Source of the DNA: Eubacterium plexicaudatum ASF492
Lineage (GTDB): Bacteria > Bacillota > Clostridia > Lachnospirales > Lachnospiraceae
Assembly (NCBI RefSeq): GCF_000364225.2
Contig: NZ_AQFT02000001.1
Location: 1,426,001-1,490,000, forward strand
Direction: 5' to 3'
Length of the DNA stretch: 64,000 nt
In this document: positions 1 to 8,788 of the stretch, piece after piece
Layout of the letters: the number at the start of each line of letters is the position of its first letter
Position numbering within the stretch: position 1 is the stretch's first letter
Program-made: the position numbers and the translations under genes
The notes under the pieces: model-generated
The model's input: the letters and a program-made list of their open reading frames with translations, nothing else
Told to the model about the DNA's origin: nothing
Database searches by the model: none

Positions 1-795
1 TATACCAGATTTGAAGATTATATTGCGAATAAATTATTTAATGTAGATCAGTGTCCACAAGGTCTGTGCGTGACAGAGGAATTGATCTTTGTTACTTCGT
101 ACAGCACGGGGGAAAAAGAAAACTACGGATGCCTGTATGTCTTTGACCGGAAAACGGGAGAATATCTGATGACACTTTCCATGAAGCCGGGCAGTCATCT
201 GGGAGGCATTTGCTATGATGGAGAAAGTCTTTGGGTCTGCCATTCCAACTATCGTACGATTGAACGGCTGGACTATGCTCTTATTCGCGAACTGGCACGG
301 CATAAGCCGGGCAGGACGATTGAGCTGACACAGGAGCACGAGGAATACCGGGTGTCCAACTCACCGTCGTGTATTACCTATTTCAGCGGAAAACTGTGGA
401 TAGCCACGCATACCAGATTTTTTAAATCCGTGATGAAATCCTACCGTTTTACGAATGGTTCGCCGGAGGAATGTGAAGAATTTGCCATACCGGATAAAGT
501 GCAGGGGGTCGCATTTGATGAAAAAGGGCATGTTTACCTGAGTACTTCTTTCGGACGTGAAAAGTCGTCTTATATTAAAGTATACAAATCCGCTTATGAC
601 CTTAGCAAACACCCGGAAAAGCCGGCGGAATGCGTGGAAATGCCGCCTTGCTCGGAAGAACTGGCAATTGCGGGAGACGAGCTGCTGGTGCTGTTTGAAT
701 CGGGCGCGCAAAAATATATGGAAGGCACGGACGGCAAAGGGAAGGCGCTGGCGCCACTGGACCATATGGTGGCGATTCATCTGGATTCGTTTTAG
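1..795 (+). CDS. Beta-propeller-like protein of unknown function, 5' end cut by the window
   Basis: The frame is open from the first base, so the gene begins upstream; at least 264 residues are visible. Segments such as GCLYVFDRKTGEYLMTLSM, GGICYDGESLWVCHSNYRTI and GVAFDEKGHVYLSTSFGR resemble blades of an NHL/SMP-30/YncE-like beta-propeller: a hydrophobic strand, a Gly-Asp/Asn turn and another strand. No signal peptide can be judged because the N-terminus is missing, and no catalytic motif was recognised. The gene ends at TAG and is followed by a structured intergenic element rather than another gene, so it is probably the last gene of its unit. The fold is inferred from repeat texture; the function is unknown. 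Confidence 0.7.
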   Translation, partial: YTRFEDYIANKLFNVDQCPQGLCVTEELIFVTSYSTGEKENYGCLYVFDRKTGEYLMTLSMKPGSHLGGICYDGESLWVCHSNYRTIERLDYALIRELARHKPGRTIELTQEHEEYRVSNSPSCITYFSGKLWIATHTRFFKSVMKSYRFTNGSPEECEEFAIPDKVQGVAFDEKGHVYLSTSFGREKSSYIKVYKSAYDLSKHPEKPAECVEMPPCSEELAIAGDELLVLFESGAQKYMEGTDGKGKALAPLDHMVAIHLDSF

Positions 796-800
796 AGTTC

Positions 801-937
801 CTGTTCACACCAGGACTTTGCATTTACTGCAAAGTCCGTAAGAATTAGTAAATTTAGCCAAAGAATCCGGCGCTTCGCCGCAGGCGAACTTTCAATGTGC
901 CGGATTCAGTTACTGTGAGCGCCGCAGGTGTGAACAG
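801..937. repeat. Structured palindromic intergenic element
   Basis: An outer 11-bp perfect stem (CTGTTCACACC at 801-811 with GGTGTGAACAG at 927-937) encloses a 10-bp perfect hairpin (GGACTTTGCA 813-822 / TGCAAAGTCC 828-837) and a 9-bp stem (GAATCCGGC 863-871 / GCCGGATTC 899-907). Inside the latter sits TTCGCC 874-879 / GGCGAA 883-888. The three-way-junction shape suggests a mobile palindromic repeat or a small structured RNA. It lacks the T-box antiterminator TGGNACCGCG, so it is not the usual leuS leader. Confidence 0.6.
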
Positions 938-981
938 TAACGTTTTAGAGCCTGAATTTTCCATACATTGTTGTGTTTTTA

Positions 982-1009
982 TTGACAAATAGGTATGATG
1001 TGGTAGAAT
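982..1009 (+). promoter_or_regulatory. Predicted sigma-A promoter of leuS
   Basis: TTGACA at 982-987 and TAGAAT at 1004-1009 are separated by 16 bp. The hexamers are near consensus and lie about 80 bp upstream of the leuS start, leaving a leader too short for a T-box. Confidence 0.7.
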
Positions 1010-1088
1010 TTAAGTGTTTCCGGTATCAGGTGAGTAAAATGCAGGTATGAAATCATACACACAATAAAAACTAAAAATGGAGGAACAT

Positions 1089-3505
1089 ATGTCAGAAGTA
1101 TACAACCACAAAGTCGTCGAGCAGAAATGGCAGAAAATCTGGGATGATGAGAAAGCTTTTGCCGCATCGGATGACTATTCCAAACCAAAATACTACGCGC
1201 TGGTGGAGTTTCCGTATCCATCCGGACAGGGACTGCATGTCGGCCATCCAAGGCCGTATACGGCGCTGGATATTGTTGCGCGTAAGCGTCGGATGCAGGG
1301 GTATAACGTATTGTATCCAATGGGATGGGATGCGTTTGGTCTGCCGACGGAAAACTATGCGATTAAAAATAAAATACATCCGAAGACCGTCACAAGAAAC
1401 AATATCGTACGATTCAAAGAACAACTCCATTCGTTAGGCTATTCGTTTGACTGGGACCGGGAAGTGAATACGACGGACCCTAATTATTATAAGTGGACAC
1501 AGTGGATCTTTTTAAAGCTGTTTCAGGCGGGACTTGCCTATAAAAAAGAAATGCCGATCAACTGGTGTACGAGCTGCAAGGTCGGTCTTGCAAATGAGGA
1601 AGTGGTTAACGGCGTGTGTGAACGCTGCGGCTCTCCGGTTGTGCGTAAAGTAAAAAGTGAGTGGATGCTGAAAATTACCGATTATGCGGATAAGCTGATC
1701 GAAGGCTTGCAGGATGTGGACTACATTGAACGGGTAAAAACACAGCAAAGAAACTGGATTGGAAAATCCAACGGTGCGGAAGTGGATTTTTCTATTAAAA
1801 TAAAGAAGATAAGCTGCGCATTTATACAACGCGTTCCGATACGCTGTTTGGTGTTACGTATATGGTTGTATCACCGGAACACCCGATTATTGAAAAATAT
1901 AAAGCAGAATTAAAAAATTGGGATGAGATTGATGCGTATCGGGAACAGGCAGCACACAAATCGGATTTTGAACGTGCGGAACTGGCAAAGGAAAAAACAG
2001 GCGTTCAAATTGACGGACTGACGGCGGTCAATCCGGTAAACGGAAAAGAAATACCGATCTGGATTTCCGACTATGTATTAATGTCTTATGGTACGGGCGC
2101 TATTATGGCGGTGCCGGCGCATGATCAACGTGACTGGGAGTTTGCGAAAAAATTTGACCTTCCAATGATACAGGTTGTGTCCAAAAACGGAAAAGAAGCG
2201 GATATTTCAAAAGAAGCTTTTACAGATGTTGCTACGGGTATCCTTGTGAATTCCGATTTTATCAATGGTCTGGATGTCAGGGAAGCGCAGAAGAAAATGA
2301 TTGCGTTTCTGGAGGAAAAACAGATCGGTACGGCAAAGACCAATTATAAATTAAGAGACTGGGTATTTTCACGCCAGCGTTACTGGGGCGAACCGATTCC
2401 GATTGTACATTGTGAAACATGCGGTTATGTTCCGATTGATGAGCGCGAGCTTCCGCTGGAATTACCGGAAGTAGAAAGCTATATGCCGACAGATAACGGA
2501 GAATCTCCGCTGGCGGCGATGACGGATTGGGTTCGTACAACCTGTCCATGCTGCGGCGGCCCGGCAAACCGGGAAACGGATACGATGCCGCAGTGGGCCG
2601 GCTCTTCCTGGTATTTTCTGCGTTACACGGATCCGCATAATGAAGAAGCGCTTGCAGGAAAAGAGGCGTTGGACTACTGGATGCCGGTAGACTGGTATAA
2701 CGGAGGTATGGAACATACGACACTGCATTTGCTGTACTCCAGATTCTGGCATAAGTTCCTTTATGATCAAAAGCAGGTGCCATGTAAGGAACCATATCAA
2801 AAGCGTACTTCGCATGGGATGATTCTTGGTGAAAACGGAGAAAAGATGTCCAAATCCAGAGGAAATGTCGTAAATCCGGATGATATTGTAAGAGATTATG
2901 GTGCAGATACGCTTCGTACGTATGAAATGTTTATCGGTGCGTTTGACCTTGCCGCTTCCTGGTCCGAGGACGGCGTAAAAGGCTGCCGCAGATTTTTGGA
3001 GCGTGTATGGAAGCTGCAGGATATGACGACGGACGAAAACGGTTATTCCAAAGATCTGGAGACAAAAATGCACCAGACGATAAAAAAAGTCAGCAGTGAT
3101 TATGAAAATCTGAAATACAACACGGCAATTGCGGCAATGATGGCGCTGATCAATGATTTTTATAAAAAGAACAGCCTGACCGGAGAGGAATACCGGACGC
3201 TGCTTTTGCTGCTAAATCCGACAGCCCCGCATATTACCGAAGAACTGTGGGAGATTATGGGCTTTGAAGGACATGTATACGAGCAGAAATGGCCGGAATA
3301 TGACGAAGCAAAGACAATCGAGGCGACTGTTGAGATTGCGGTTCAGATCAACGGAAAAGTAAAGGCCACGATTCTTGTTGACAAAGACGCGGCCAAGGAG
3401 GATGTTATTGCCAAAGCAAAAGAAGCAATTGCTGACAAACTGGCCGGGACGGTAATCAAAGAGATTTATGTACCGGGCAGAATTGTAAACCTTGTTCAAA
3501 AATAA
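1089..3505 (+). CDS. leuS: Leucyl-tRNA synthetase (one-base frameshift near 1799)
   Basis: Class I aminoacyl-tRNA synthetase that charges tRNA-Leu in the cytosol. The HIGH-type signature HVGH lies at about residue 50 in the context [17 protein letters not shown], the CP1 editing region follows, and KMSKS lies at about residue 585. The expected length is about 805 aa, as in B. subtilis. The start at 1089 is chosen over ATG 1077 because GGAGG (1079-1083) sits 5 bases upstream of it. Reading switches from the first frame to the second at the A4 run 1797-1800; adding one A gives a continuous protein ([19 protein letters not shown]). Because leuS is essential, a sequence error is the likely cause. 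Confidence 0.97.
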
Positions 3506-3516
3506 TAAAACATAAA

Positions 3517-3547
3517 AGCGTGTCTGAAACATATTTTCAGCCACGCT
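3517..3547. terminator. Hairpin after leuS
   Basis: A 13-bp stem with one mismatch (3517-3529 with 3535-3547, loop CATAT). The plus strand has no T-tract after it; the minus strand does. It could end leuS transcription weakly, or serve a minus-strand transcript. Confidence 0.4.
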
Positions 3548-3576
3548 GCAGGAAAGGGAAGGAGGCGGGCAAAACA

Positions 3577-5454
3577 ATGCATGGGATAAGCTGGGAAAAC
3601 AGACAAACCATACAAATGCGAACAGGCGGTATCCGGAGGAAGATGATTCTGCTTGCTGCTTCTATTTGGATCGTTTTTGCATGGATTTGCGGATTTTGGA
3701 CTGCTTCTTCTGTACAGCCATCGTTGACGACTGTTTTTGCGGCCGGAAAAACGGATGCGGTTACGCTGAATTATTCCACGTATACGCTGCAAAAAGGAAA
3801 AACCGTCAAATTGAAAGCAACCGTTTCGCAGGATGAGCTGCAAGGGAAGAAAATGATCTGGTCCAGCAGCAAAAGCGAAGTTGCAACGGTAACCGGCGGT
3901 GGTACGGTTAAGGCGAAGAAAGAAGGCAGCGCAAAGATTACGGTATCCATTCAGGGCACCGAAGAAACGGCATCCTGCGTCATTCGTGTGGAAAAGAAAT
4001 CCGGGCAGAAGAAAAACGCAGCGGATGTGGCCGCACTGAAAGCGATTATAAAGACACAGCCAGATGCATCGATCAGCTCAAATGCGGATGATTCCGATCA
4101 GTATACATGGACAGATATCGGAAAAGAACGCAGGCTGACAAAAATCGTATGGCCGCAAATGGGACTGCACGGAGACATTTCCTTTGCAGGATTGACTGCA
4201 CTGGAATATCTGGACTGCAGCGGCGGTCGTCTGACCGGCCTTGACATTCGGGAAAATACGGCGTTAAAGCATCTGGACTGTTCCGGGCAGCAGCTGAAAA
4301 CACTGGATGTAAGCGCAAATAAAGCACTGGAAGTATTCATTTGCGATCAGAACCAGCTGACAGAGCTGGATGTGAAAAATAACCGTGCATTGACGATATT
4401 AAGCTGCAATCAGAATCGGCTCACAGAACTGGATATTCGTAACAATGCTGCTCTGACTGCGCTTTCCTGTGAGACAAATCGGCTGACAAAGCTGAGTACG
4501 GCAAAAAATCCGGCGTTAAAAGAACTCAGCTGCGACGCCAATCAGATTTTAAGTCTGAATGTCAGCAGCAATCCTGCGTTGACCGATCTGAGATGTTCGT
4601 CGAATGAACTGACCGGTCTGAACATCGGCGGTGTGAAAACACTCACGTATCTGGACTGTTCCTATAACCATCTGGGAAAGCTGGAAACGTCCAAAAATTC
4701 CGCACTGGCGTATGTAAACTGTTCTTTTAACGGTATGAAGACACTCGGCCTGGGCGGAACCAAAAATCTGGTGGAGGTATACTGCAGCGGAAACCGTATT
4801 ACCGGTCTGAACCTGAAAAAGACACAGGCATTGAAAATGCTGGTCTGCAGTGATAACCGCCTGTCGAGTCTGGATTTGAGTAAAAGCCCTGCTTTGGAAA
4901 CACTGGATTGTGCAGGTAACCGCCTGTCGGAGCTGGATGTTCGCAAGAATAAAGCTCTGATGAGTCTGCATTGCGATGGAAATGACCTGACAGAACTGAA
5001 TGTAAATGCGAATGCGGCACTGACAGAGTTAAAATGCGGCTCCAACAGTCTGACCGATCTGGACATCAGTGCAAATGCGTCACTCGTAAAAGTAAGTTGC
5101 GAACAAAATCAACTGACCGATTTTGTCATTTCTACAAATGCGGCTCTGAAAGTGATCAATTGCGCAAATAATGAACTGTCAGCATTGGACGTACGGGCCG
5201 TTCCTGCGCTGGAAGCGCTTACCTGCGGCTATAACAGGCTGACGGAGTTAGATGTTCATGCGAATACATTACTTCAAAGATTAAGCTGCCAGTCCAATGC
5301 ACTTACTCAATTAGATATCGGTTCAAATCCGGCACTGGAAGCGCTTTTTTGCCAGGAAAACGGAATCAGTGAACTGGATATCAGTGCCAATGCTGTCTTA
5401 ACCGAATTGTACCGGGATAAAAATGTGAAACTTACCGGCTCGGATGGGCAGTAG
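3577..5454 (+). CDS. Secreted Ig-like (BIG_2) plus leucine-rich-repeat protein
   Basis: A 625-residue protein with a hydrophobic N-terminal segment (ILLAASIWIVFAWICGFW) acting as signal peptide or anchor. A BIG_2-like domain follows (VTLNYSTYTLQKGKTVKLKA, then WSSSKSEVATV and KAKKEGSAKITV). The C-terminal two thirds are about twenty leucine-rich repeats of exactly 21 residues, consensus aLt.L.C..N.LteLdvs.N. Nineteen carry Cys at the same position; the twentieth has Arg. The start at 3577 is preferred over 3520 because GGAGG (3561-3565) is upstream, although 11 bases away, and because 3520 lies inside the hairpin. No LPXTG or other cell-wall anchor follows the repeats. Probably a surface or secreted binding protein; ligand unknown. 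Confidence 0.85.
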   Translation: MHGISWENRQTIQMRTGGIRRKMILLAASIWIVFAWICGFWTASSVQPSLTTVFAAGKTDAVTLNYSTYTLQKGKTVKLKATVSQDELQGKKMIWSSSKSEVATVTGGGTVKAKKEGSAKITVSIQGTEETASCVIRVEKKSGQKKNAADVAALKAIIKTQPDASISSNADDSDQYTWTDIGKERRLTKIVWPQMGLHGDISFAGLTALEYLDCSGGRLTGLDIRENTALKHLDCSGQQLKTLDVSANKALEVFICDQNQLTELDVKNNRALTILSCNQNRLTELDIRNNAALTALSCETNRLTKLSTAKNPALKELSCDANQILSLNVSSNPALTDLRCSSNELTGLNIGGVKTLTYLDCSYNHLGKLETSKNSALAYVNCSFNGMKTLGLGGTKNLVEVYCSGNRITGLNLKKTQALKMLVCSDNRLSSLDLSKSPALETLDCAGNRLSELDVRKNKALMSLHCDGNDLTELNVNANAALTELKCGSNSLTDLDISANASLVKVSCEQNQLTDFVISTNAALKVINCANNELSALDVRAVPALEALTCGYNRLTELDVHANTLLQRLSCQSNALTQLDIGSNPALEALFCQENGISELDISANAVLTELYRDKNVKLTGSDGQ

Positions 5455-5481
5455 CAGATAATCAATGATTAAAATCCCAAC

Positions 5482-5516
5482 ACGGGCGATGTCGACAGGA
5501 CACCGCCCGTTTTTTG
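5482..5516 (+). terminator. Rho-independent terminator of the LRR gene
   Basis: ACGGGCGATGTC pairs with GACACCGCCCGT (one A-C mismatch) and is followed directly by a run of six T. Confidence 0.85.
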
Positions 5517-5529
5517 TGTTAAACCATCC

Positions 5530-5688
5530 TTTATTTTTAAATCTGCGATTCATGTAACCAGATTAACCATTCATGAAGTAGACGTTAAAAATCTCCCTTA
5601 TCTTTCCGATAAGTCAGTTGAAGACCGGATGTGGCACAAACAGCAGGTGAAAGGCGATGTGTTCCATGTAACAGTCATGCTGCAGTAA
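5530..5688 (+). pseudogene. Remnant of an unknown gene (C-terminal fragment)
   Basis: An open frame without a start codon ends at TAA 5686-5688. Its last 39 or so residues look protein-like (LSDKSVEDRMWHKQQVKGDV, then FHVTVMLQ). It may be the tail of a deleted gene. No family was recognised. Confidence 0.3.
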
Positions 5689-5763
5689 CGGGAGGTGGAA
5701 GATAATAAGTAAATGGCTTTGCATGAAACGAAACTTAAAAACGGTTTAAAAGGAGGATTAAAA

Positions 5764-6423
5764 ATGGCTATCAGCGGAGTAGGACAGAATTTTTATCAGA
5801 ATCATGTGAAAACAACAAATAATATAAACGGTGCGGAAAAATTTGCATTGGAAAAAACGGAAAACACAAAGGAATTATCCGAAGCGGAAGAAATGGAGCT
5901 GTTCAAGAAGGAATTTTACGCGGAACTTGAAAGGATACCAAAGAATAGTACAATCATCAATCTGGCAGTTAATATATCGGAGGAGGCTTTTAAAAATATG
6001 AAAGCCGATCCGGAATATAGAGCAAAAATAATGTCGGTGCTTCAGCGTGATCTGACTTCATCTTTTGCCCCTCTAAAAGCGTCATTACTGATAACGGTAG
6101 GAGCAACCGAGAAAGATTACAGGGGAGATTCATGGTCCGGCCCCAACAATGACTCGGAATTTTTTGCACGCTCTCAGGATAGTTTTTATAAGAAAACAAG
6201 TGGAAAGAAAGACAGGCAGAAGGAACTGCTGGAAGAATATCTGGAAAAGCGGGCGCAGGCTAAGAGGCAACGGCAGGAATTGTTGAATGAAAAAACTGCA
6301 AAAGCAGAACAGGAGAGAAGCAGGCTGGCAAAGGCATGGACCGGTGAAAGGCAGATGGCGGCAGTTTCCAATGCTTATGATGCAAATGTCATGATGGAAA
6401 TACCGGCAGGCTTTATCAAGTAG
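5764..6423 (+). CDS. Uncharacterised 219-aa cytoplasmic protein
   Basis: The start at 5764 is fixed by AAAAGGAGG directly upstream; the longer reading from 5713 has no such site. The protein is hydrophilic with no signal or membrane segment. Residues from about 140 to 200 are rich in Lys, Glu, Arg and Gln (KKDRQKELLEEYLEKRAQAK) and probably form a long helix or coiled coil. The N-terminus (MAISGVGQNFYQNHVKTTNN) is low in complexity and may be disordered. It stands alone between remnant sequences. I do not recognise a named family and assign no function. Confidence 0.65.
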   Translation: MAISGVGQNFYQNHVKTTNNINGAEKFALEKTENTKELSEAEEMELFKKEFYAELERIPKNSTIINLAVNISEEAFKNMKADPEYRAKIMSVLQRDLTSSFAPLKASLLITVGATEKDYRGDSWSGPNNDSEFFARSQDSFYKKTSGKKDRQKELLEEYLEKRAQAKRQRQELLNEKTAKAEQERSRLAKAWTGERQMAAVSNAYDANVMMEIPAGFIK

Positions 6424-6529
6424 AAGGAAAATACAAACATAAACAGAATTGGGAAATTGGAATTGTATGGAGAAATAAAATGGTTGATGTATATGTGGCG
6501 GCTGCTTTCTGCAATGTGCGGATTGCTAG

Positions 6530-6842
6530 GCCACTGGTGATGTTCCGGTTTGTTATGCTGGTCACCACGTTCCGGTCATAGAGGTCTATGATGGCGCAGT
6601 TGTATCAGACATCTCCATTTTTAAGAAAGAGGTATGTGAAATCTGTGCACCATTTCCGGTTCGGCTTGTCTGCGTGGAAATTTTTTTGGGGGGGGGACGG
6701 ATTGGAAATTCAGCCCCAACAGGAACCGGAGGGCAGCCCGTCATGGCGTGTGCAGGTGGAATACACGAACCATACAGAGCAGGATATTTGCAGTTATGAG
6801 GATTGCCTGCCAGATCGTCCGGAAGAAATGTATAATATGTAA
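6530..6842 (+). pseudogene. Broken gene with a T7G9 tract
   Basis: One frame reads ATGDVPVCYAGHHVPVIEVY and continues to CVEIFLGGG at 6692; beyond the T7G9 run another frame reads EIQPQQEPEGSPSW and on to PEEMYNM. The two halves look like one protein-like sequence split at the homopolymers, and no clear start codon with a ribosome site was found. The upstream stretch 6424-6529 holds only short broken frames. No function assigned. Confidence 0.35.
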
Positions 6843-6894
6843 GAGCAGAGCTGCAGGCTACCGCCACAATTTACGGACAAATAATTGTGCTGGT

Positions 6895-6926
6895 TTGAGT
6901 GTTTTTTGAGATTTAGATGATACAAT
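6895..6926 (+). promoter_or_regulatory. Tandem TTGAG operator and promoter of the regulator gene
   Basis: TTGAG at 6895-6899 and 6906-6910, 11 bp apart, are followed by ATTT and, 10 bp on, a -10-like TACAAT at 6921-6926. No good -35 is present at the expected distance, as for activator-dependent promoters. The same array occurs at 8725-8756 before the ABC transporter genes. Confidence 0.6.
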
Positions 6927-6959
6927 GGAGTAACACAAGCGAAAATCGAGGTTATAGCA

Positions 6960-7631
6960 ATGAAGAAGAAACTTCTTATCGTAGATGATGAAACGGGAAT
7001 TGTAGACACAATGGCAAGCTACTTTTCCTCTCAATATGAAGTGCTGACCGCTTACGGCGGAAAGGAAGCGCTTCAAAAGTTAGCAAAGCAGCCGGATTTG
7101 ATTTTGCTTGACATCAATATGCCGGACATGGACGGGCTGACCCTGTGCCAGGAAATTCGGAAACATATTACCTGCCCCATTCTTTTTCTGACAGCAAGAG
7201 TAGAATCAGCGGATAAAATTATTGGTTTTCAGGTAGGGGCGGATGATTACATCGTCAAGCCCTTTGATCCGGATGAATTAGGGGCGAGAGTTGCCGCACA
7301 CCTACGGAGAGAGCAAAGACATAGGAATAAGACAACCGTTCGTTTTTTTGGTGAGCTGGCGATTGACTATTCGGCCCGTACTGTTACAGTGGCAGAAGCG
7401 CCCGTTGCTTTGTCAAAAAGGGAATTCGACATTGTGGAGTTGCTTTCGCTGAACGCCGGACAGGTATTTGACCGGGAGAGGATTTATGAAGCGGTGTGGG
7501 GGCTTGATGGCAACGGTAGCAGCGATACCGTCATGGAACATATCAGAAAAATCCGGGCAAAACTGGCCGCTTGTACGCTTCATAGCTATATTGATACGGT
7601 TTGGGGGTGTGGTTATCGGTGGAACGCTTGA
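6960..7631 (+). CDS. OmpR/PhoB-family response regulator
   Basis: A 223-aa cytoplasmic regulator. The receiver domain has the acidic pair D9/D10, phosphoacceptor D51 in LILLDINMPDMDG, and a conserved Lys near residue 101 (YIVKPFDPDE). The C-terminal winged helix (about 125-223) has ALSKREFDIVELL and the DTVMEHIRKIRAKL recognition region. It is first of a four-gene module (regulator, kinase, ATPase, FtsX-type permease) typical of peptide-antibiotic sensing and resistance in Firmicutes. GAGG lies about 8 bases before ATG. The TTGAG array upstream suggests autoregulation. Confidence 0.93.
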   Translation: MKKKLLIVDDETGIVDTMASYFSSQYEVLTAYGGKEALQKLAKQPDLILLDINMPDMDGLTLCQEIRKHITCPILFLTARVESADKIIGFQVGADDYIVKPFDPDELGARVAAHLRREQRHRNKTTVRFFGELAIDYSARTVTVAEAPVALSKREFDIVELLSLNAGQVFDRERIYEAVWGLDGNGSSDTVMEHIRKIRAKLAACTLHSYIDTVWGCGYRWNA

Positions 7632-8728
7632 AAAATATGGGATTAAAGAAATCTTTTCTTATCTTGTCCGCTTCCTGTGTTTTGCTGGCTCTCCTGCTAT
7701 TAGGGCAAATTTTTCTGATATGCAATTTGATAAGCAAGACCTTTCCGACTGGTGGAGTTGAAATTTTATCAGATGGTTCAATCGTTAGTCTGGAAACTCC
7801 TACGGCATCACAGCAAAGAATATTGTCGGCGCTTAATATCATTCAAATCGTGTCCTGCATTATTCTCCCGATGGGTGGACTGGCGCTATCTGGCGTCCTA
7901 TATTACCGTATCAAATTGAAACAGCCGATTGCCGCACTACAGAATGGTATCACAAGGGTTCAAAACCACAACCTTGACTTTTCCATGCCGGTTCACTCTG
8001 ATGATGAATTAGGCCGGCTCTGCGCCGCCTTTGATACAATGCGTGAAGAACTTTTGAAATCAAATCAGGAGCTATGGAGGCAGGCAGAAGAACGTAAACG
8101 CCTAAATGCCGCATTTTCCCATGATTTACGCAATCCGATTACAGTCTTAAAAGGAACTGTAAAACTATTGCGGAAGGGTACGGCAGATCAGCAGGCCATT
8201 GACAGGCTGGAAAGCTATACCCTGCGTATTGAACAGTATGTAGAGGCCATGAGCAGCATACAGAGGTTAGAGCAAATGCCGGTGCGGTTAGGCGAATGTT
8301 CTTATTCTCTATTATGTTCCGAATTAGAAGATACAGCAAAACTTCTTGCAGGAACATTAGAACTATCCATTTCTGCGCCTGATAATGGGACAACGCAATT
8401 AGATCATGGATTGTTTCTGACTGTCGCGGAAAATTTGATTGGAAATGCGGCCCGGTTTGCAAAAAGTAAAATCATCATCCATCTGGAAAGGCAAGGTAAT
8501 TTTTTGCTTCTGTTGGTTACGGACGATGGCCCCGGCTATCCTGTGGAGTTGATACGGAACGGCCCGAAACCATTTGGAAAAATGAAAGAAGATGCCGCAC
8601 ACTTTGGCATGGGATTATACAGCAGCCAGACGCTATGCCGAAAGCATGGAGGAACACTTGCACTGGAAAACAGACAAGGTTATGGTGCAATGGCTGCTGC
8701 TTCTTTCCAAATAAATTCAAAATCTTGA
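7619..8728 (+). CDS. Membrane sensor histidine kinase
   Basis: Partner of the preceding regulator, which it overlaps. Two membrane segments (about residues 12-36 and 75-97) flank a short extracytoplasmic loop, followed by a HAMP-like linker, a HisKA domain with the H-box AFSHDLRNPITVLKGTVKLL, and a HATPase_c domain (ENLIGNAARFAKS, TDDGPGYP, FGMGLYSSQTLC). The start is uncertain among ATG 7601, GTG 7619 and ATG 7637; GTG 7619 is chosen because GGGGGTG precedes it. The stop lies inside the operator of the downstream ABC genes. Confidence 0.9.
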   Translation: MERLKNMGLKKSFLILSASCVLLALLLLGQIFLICNLISKTFPTGGVEILSDGSIVSLETPTASQQRILSALNIIQIVSCIILPMGGLALSGVLYYRIKLKQPIAALQNGITRVQNHNLDFSMPVHSDDELGRLCAAFDTMREELLKSNQELWRQAEERKRLNAAFSHDLRNPITVLKGTVKLLRKGTADQQAIDRLESYTLRIEQYVEAMSSIQRLEQMPVRLGECSYSLLCSELEDTAKLLAGTLELSISAPDNGTTQLDHGLFLTVAENLIGNAARFAKSKIIIHLERQGNFLLLLVTDDGPGYPVELIRNGPKPFGKMKEDAAHFGMGLYSSQTLCRKHGGTLALENRQGYGAMAAASFQINSKS

Positions 8729-8756
8729 GCGATTTTTGAGATTTCTATTTTACACT
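8725..8756 (+). promoter_or_regulatory. Tandem TTGAG operator and promoter of the ABC genes
   Basis: TTGAG at 8725-8729 and 8736-8740 are followed by ATTT and by TACACT at 8751-8756, with spacing identical to 6895-6926. It overlaps the kinase stop codon. A binding site for the response regulator encoded next door is the simplest inference. Confidence 0.6.
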
Positions 8757-8788
8757 CTCCTTAGACTACAAATAAGGAGAGTGTTTTT
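8753..8788 (+). promoter_or_regulatory. Hairpin that sequesters the ribosome site of the ABC ATPase
   Basis: CACTCTCCTT (8753-8762) pairs perfectly with AAGGAGAGTG (8774-8783), followed by TTTTT and then ATG 8789. The 3' arm is the Shine-Dalgarno sequence, and stem plus T-run looks like a weak terminator. It may attenuate read-through from the kinase gene or control translation. Confidence 0.55.

Noticed and set aside
796..1076. T-box riboswitch before leuS
   Set aside because: No TGGNACCGCG antiterminator sequence or AG-bulge region is present, and the promoter lies too close to the start codon.
1790..1810. Programmed -1 ribosomal frameshift in leuS
   Set aside because: The bases around 1797-1803 do not form an X-XXY-YYZ slippery heptamer, leuS is not known to use recoding, and the same missing-base pattern recurs in unrelated genes.
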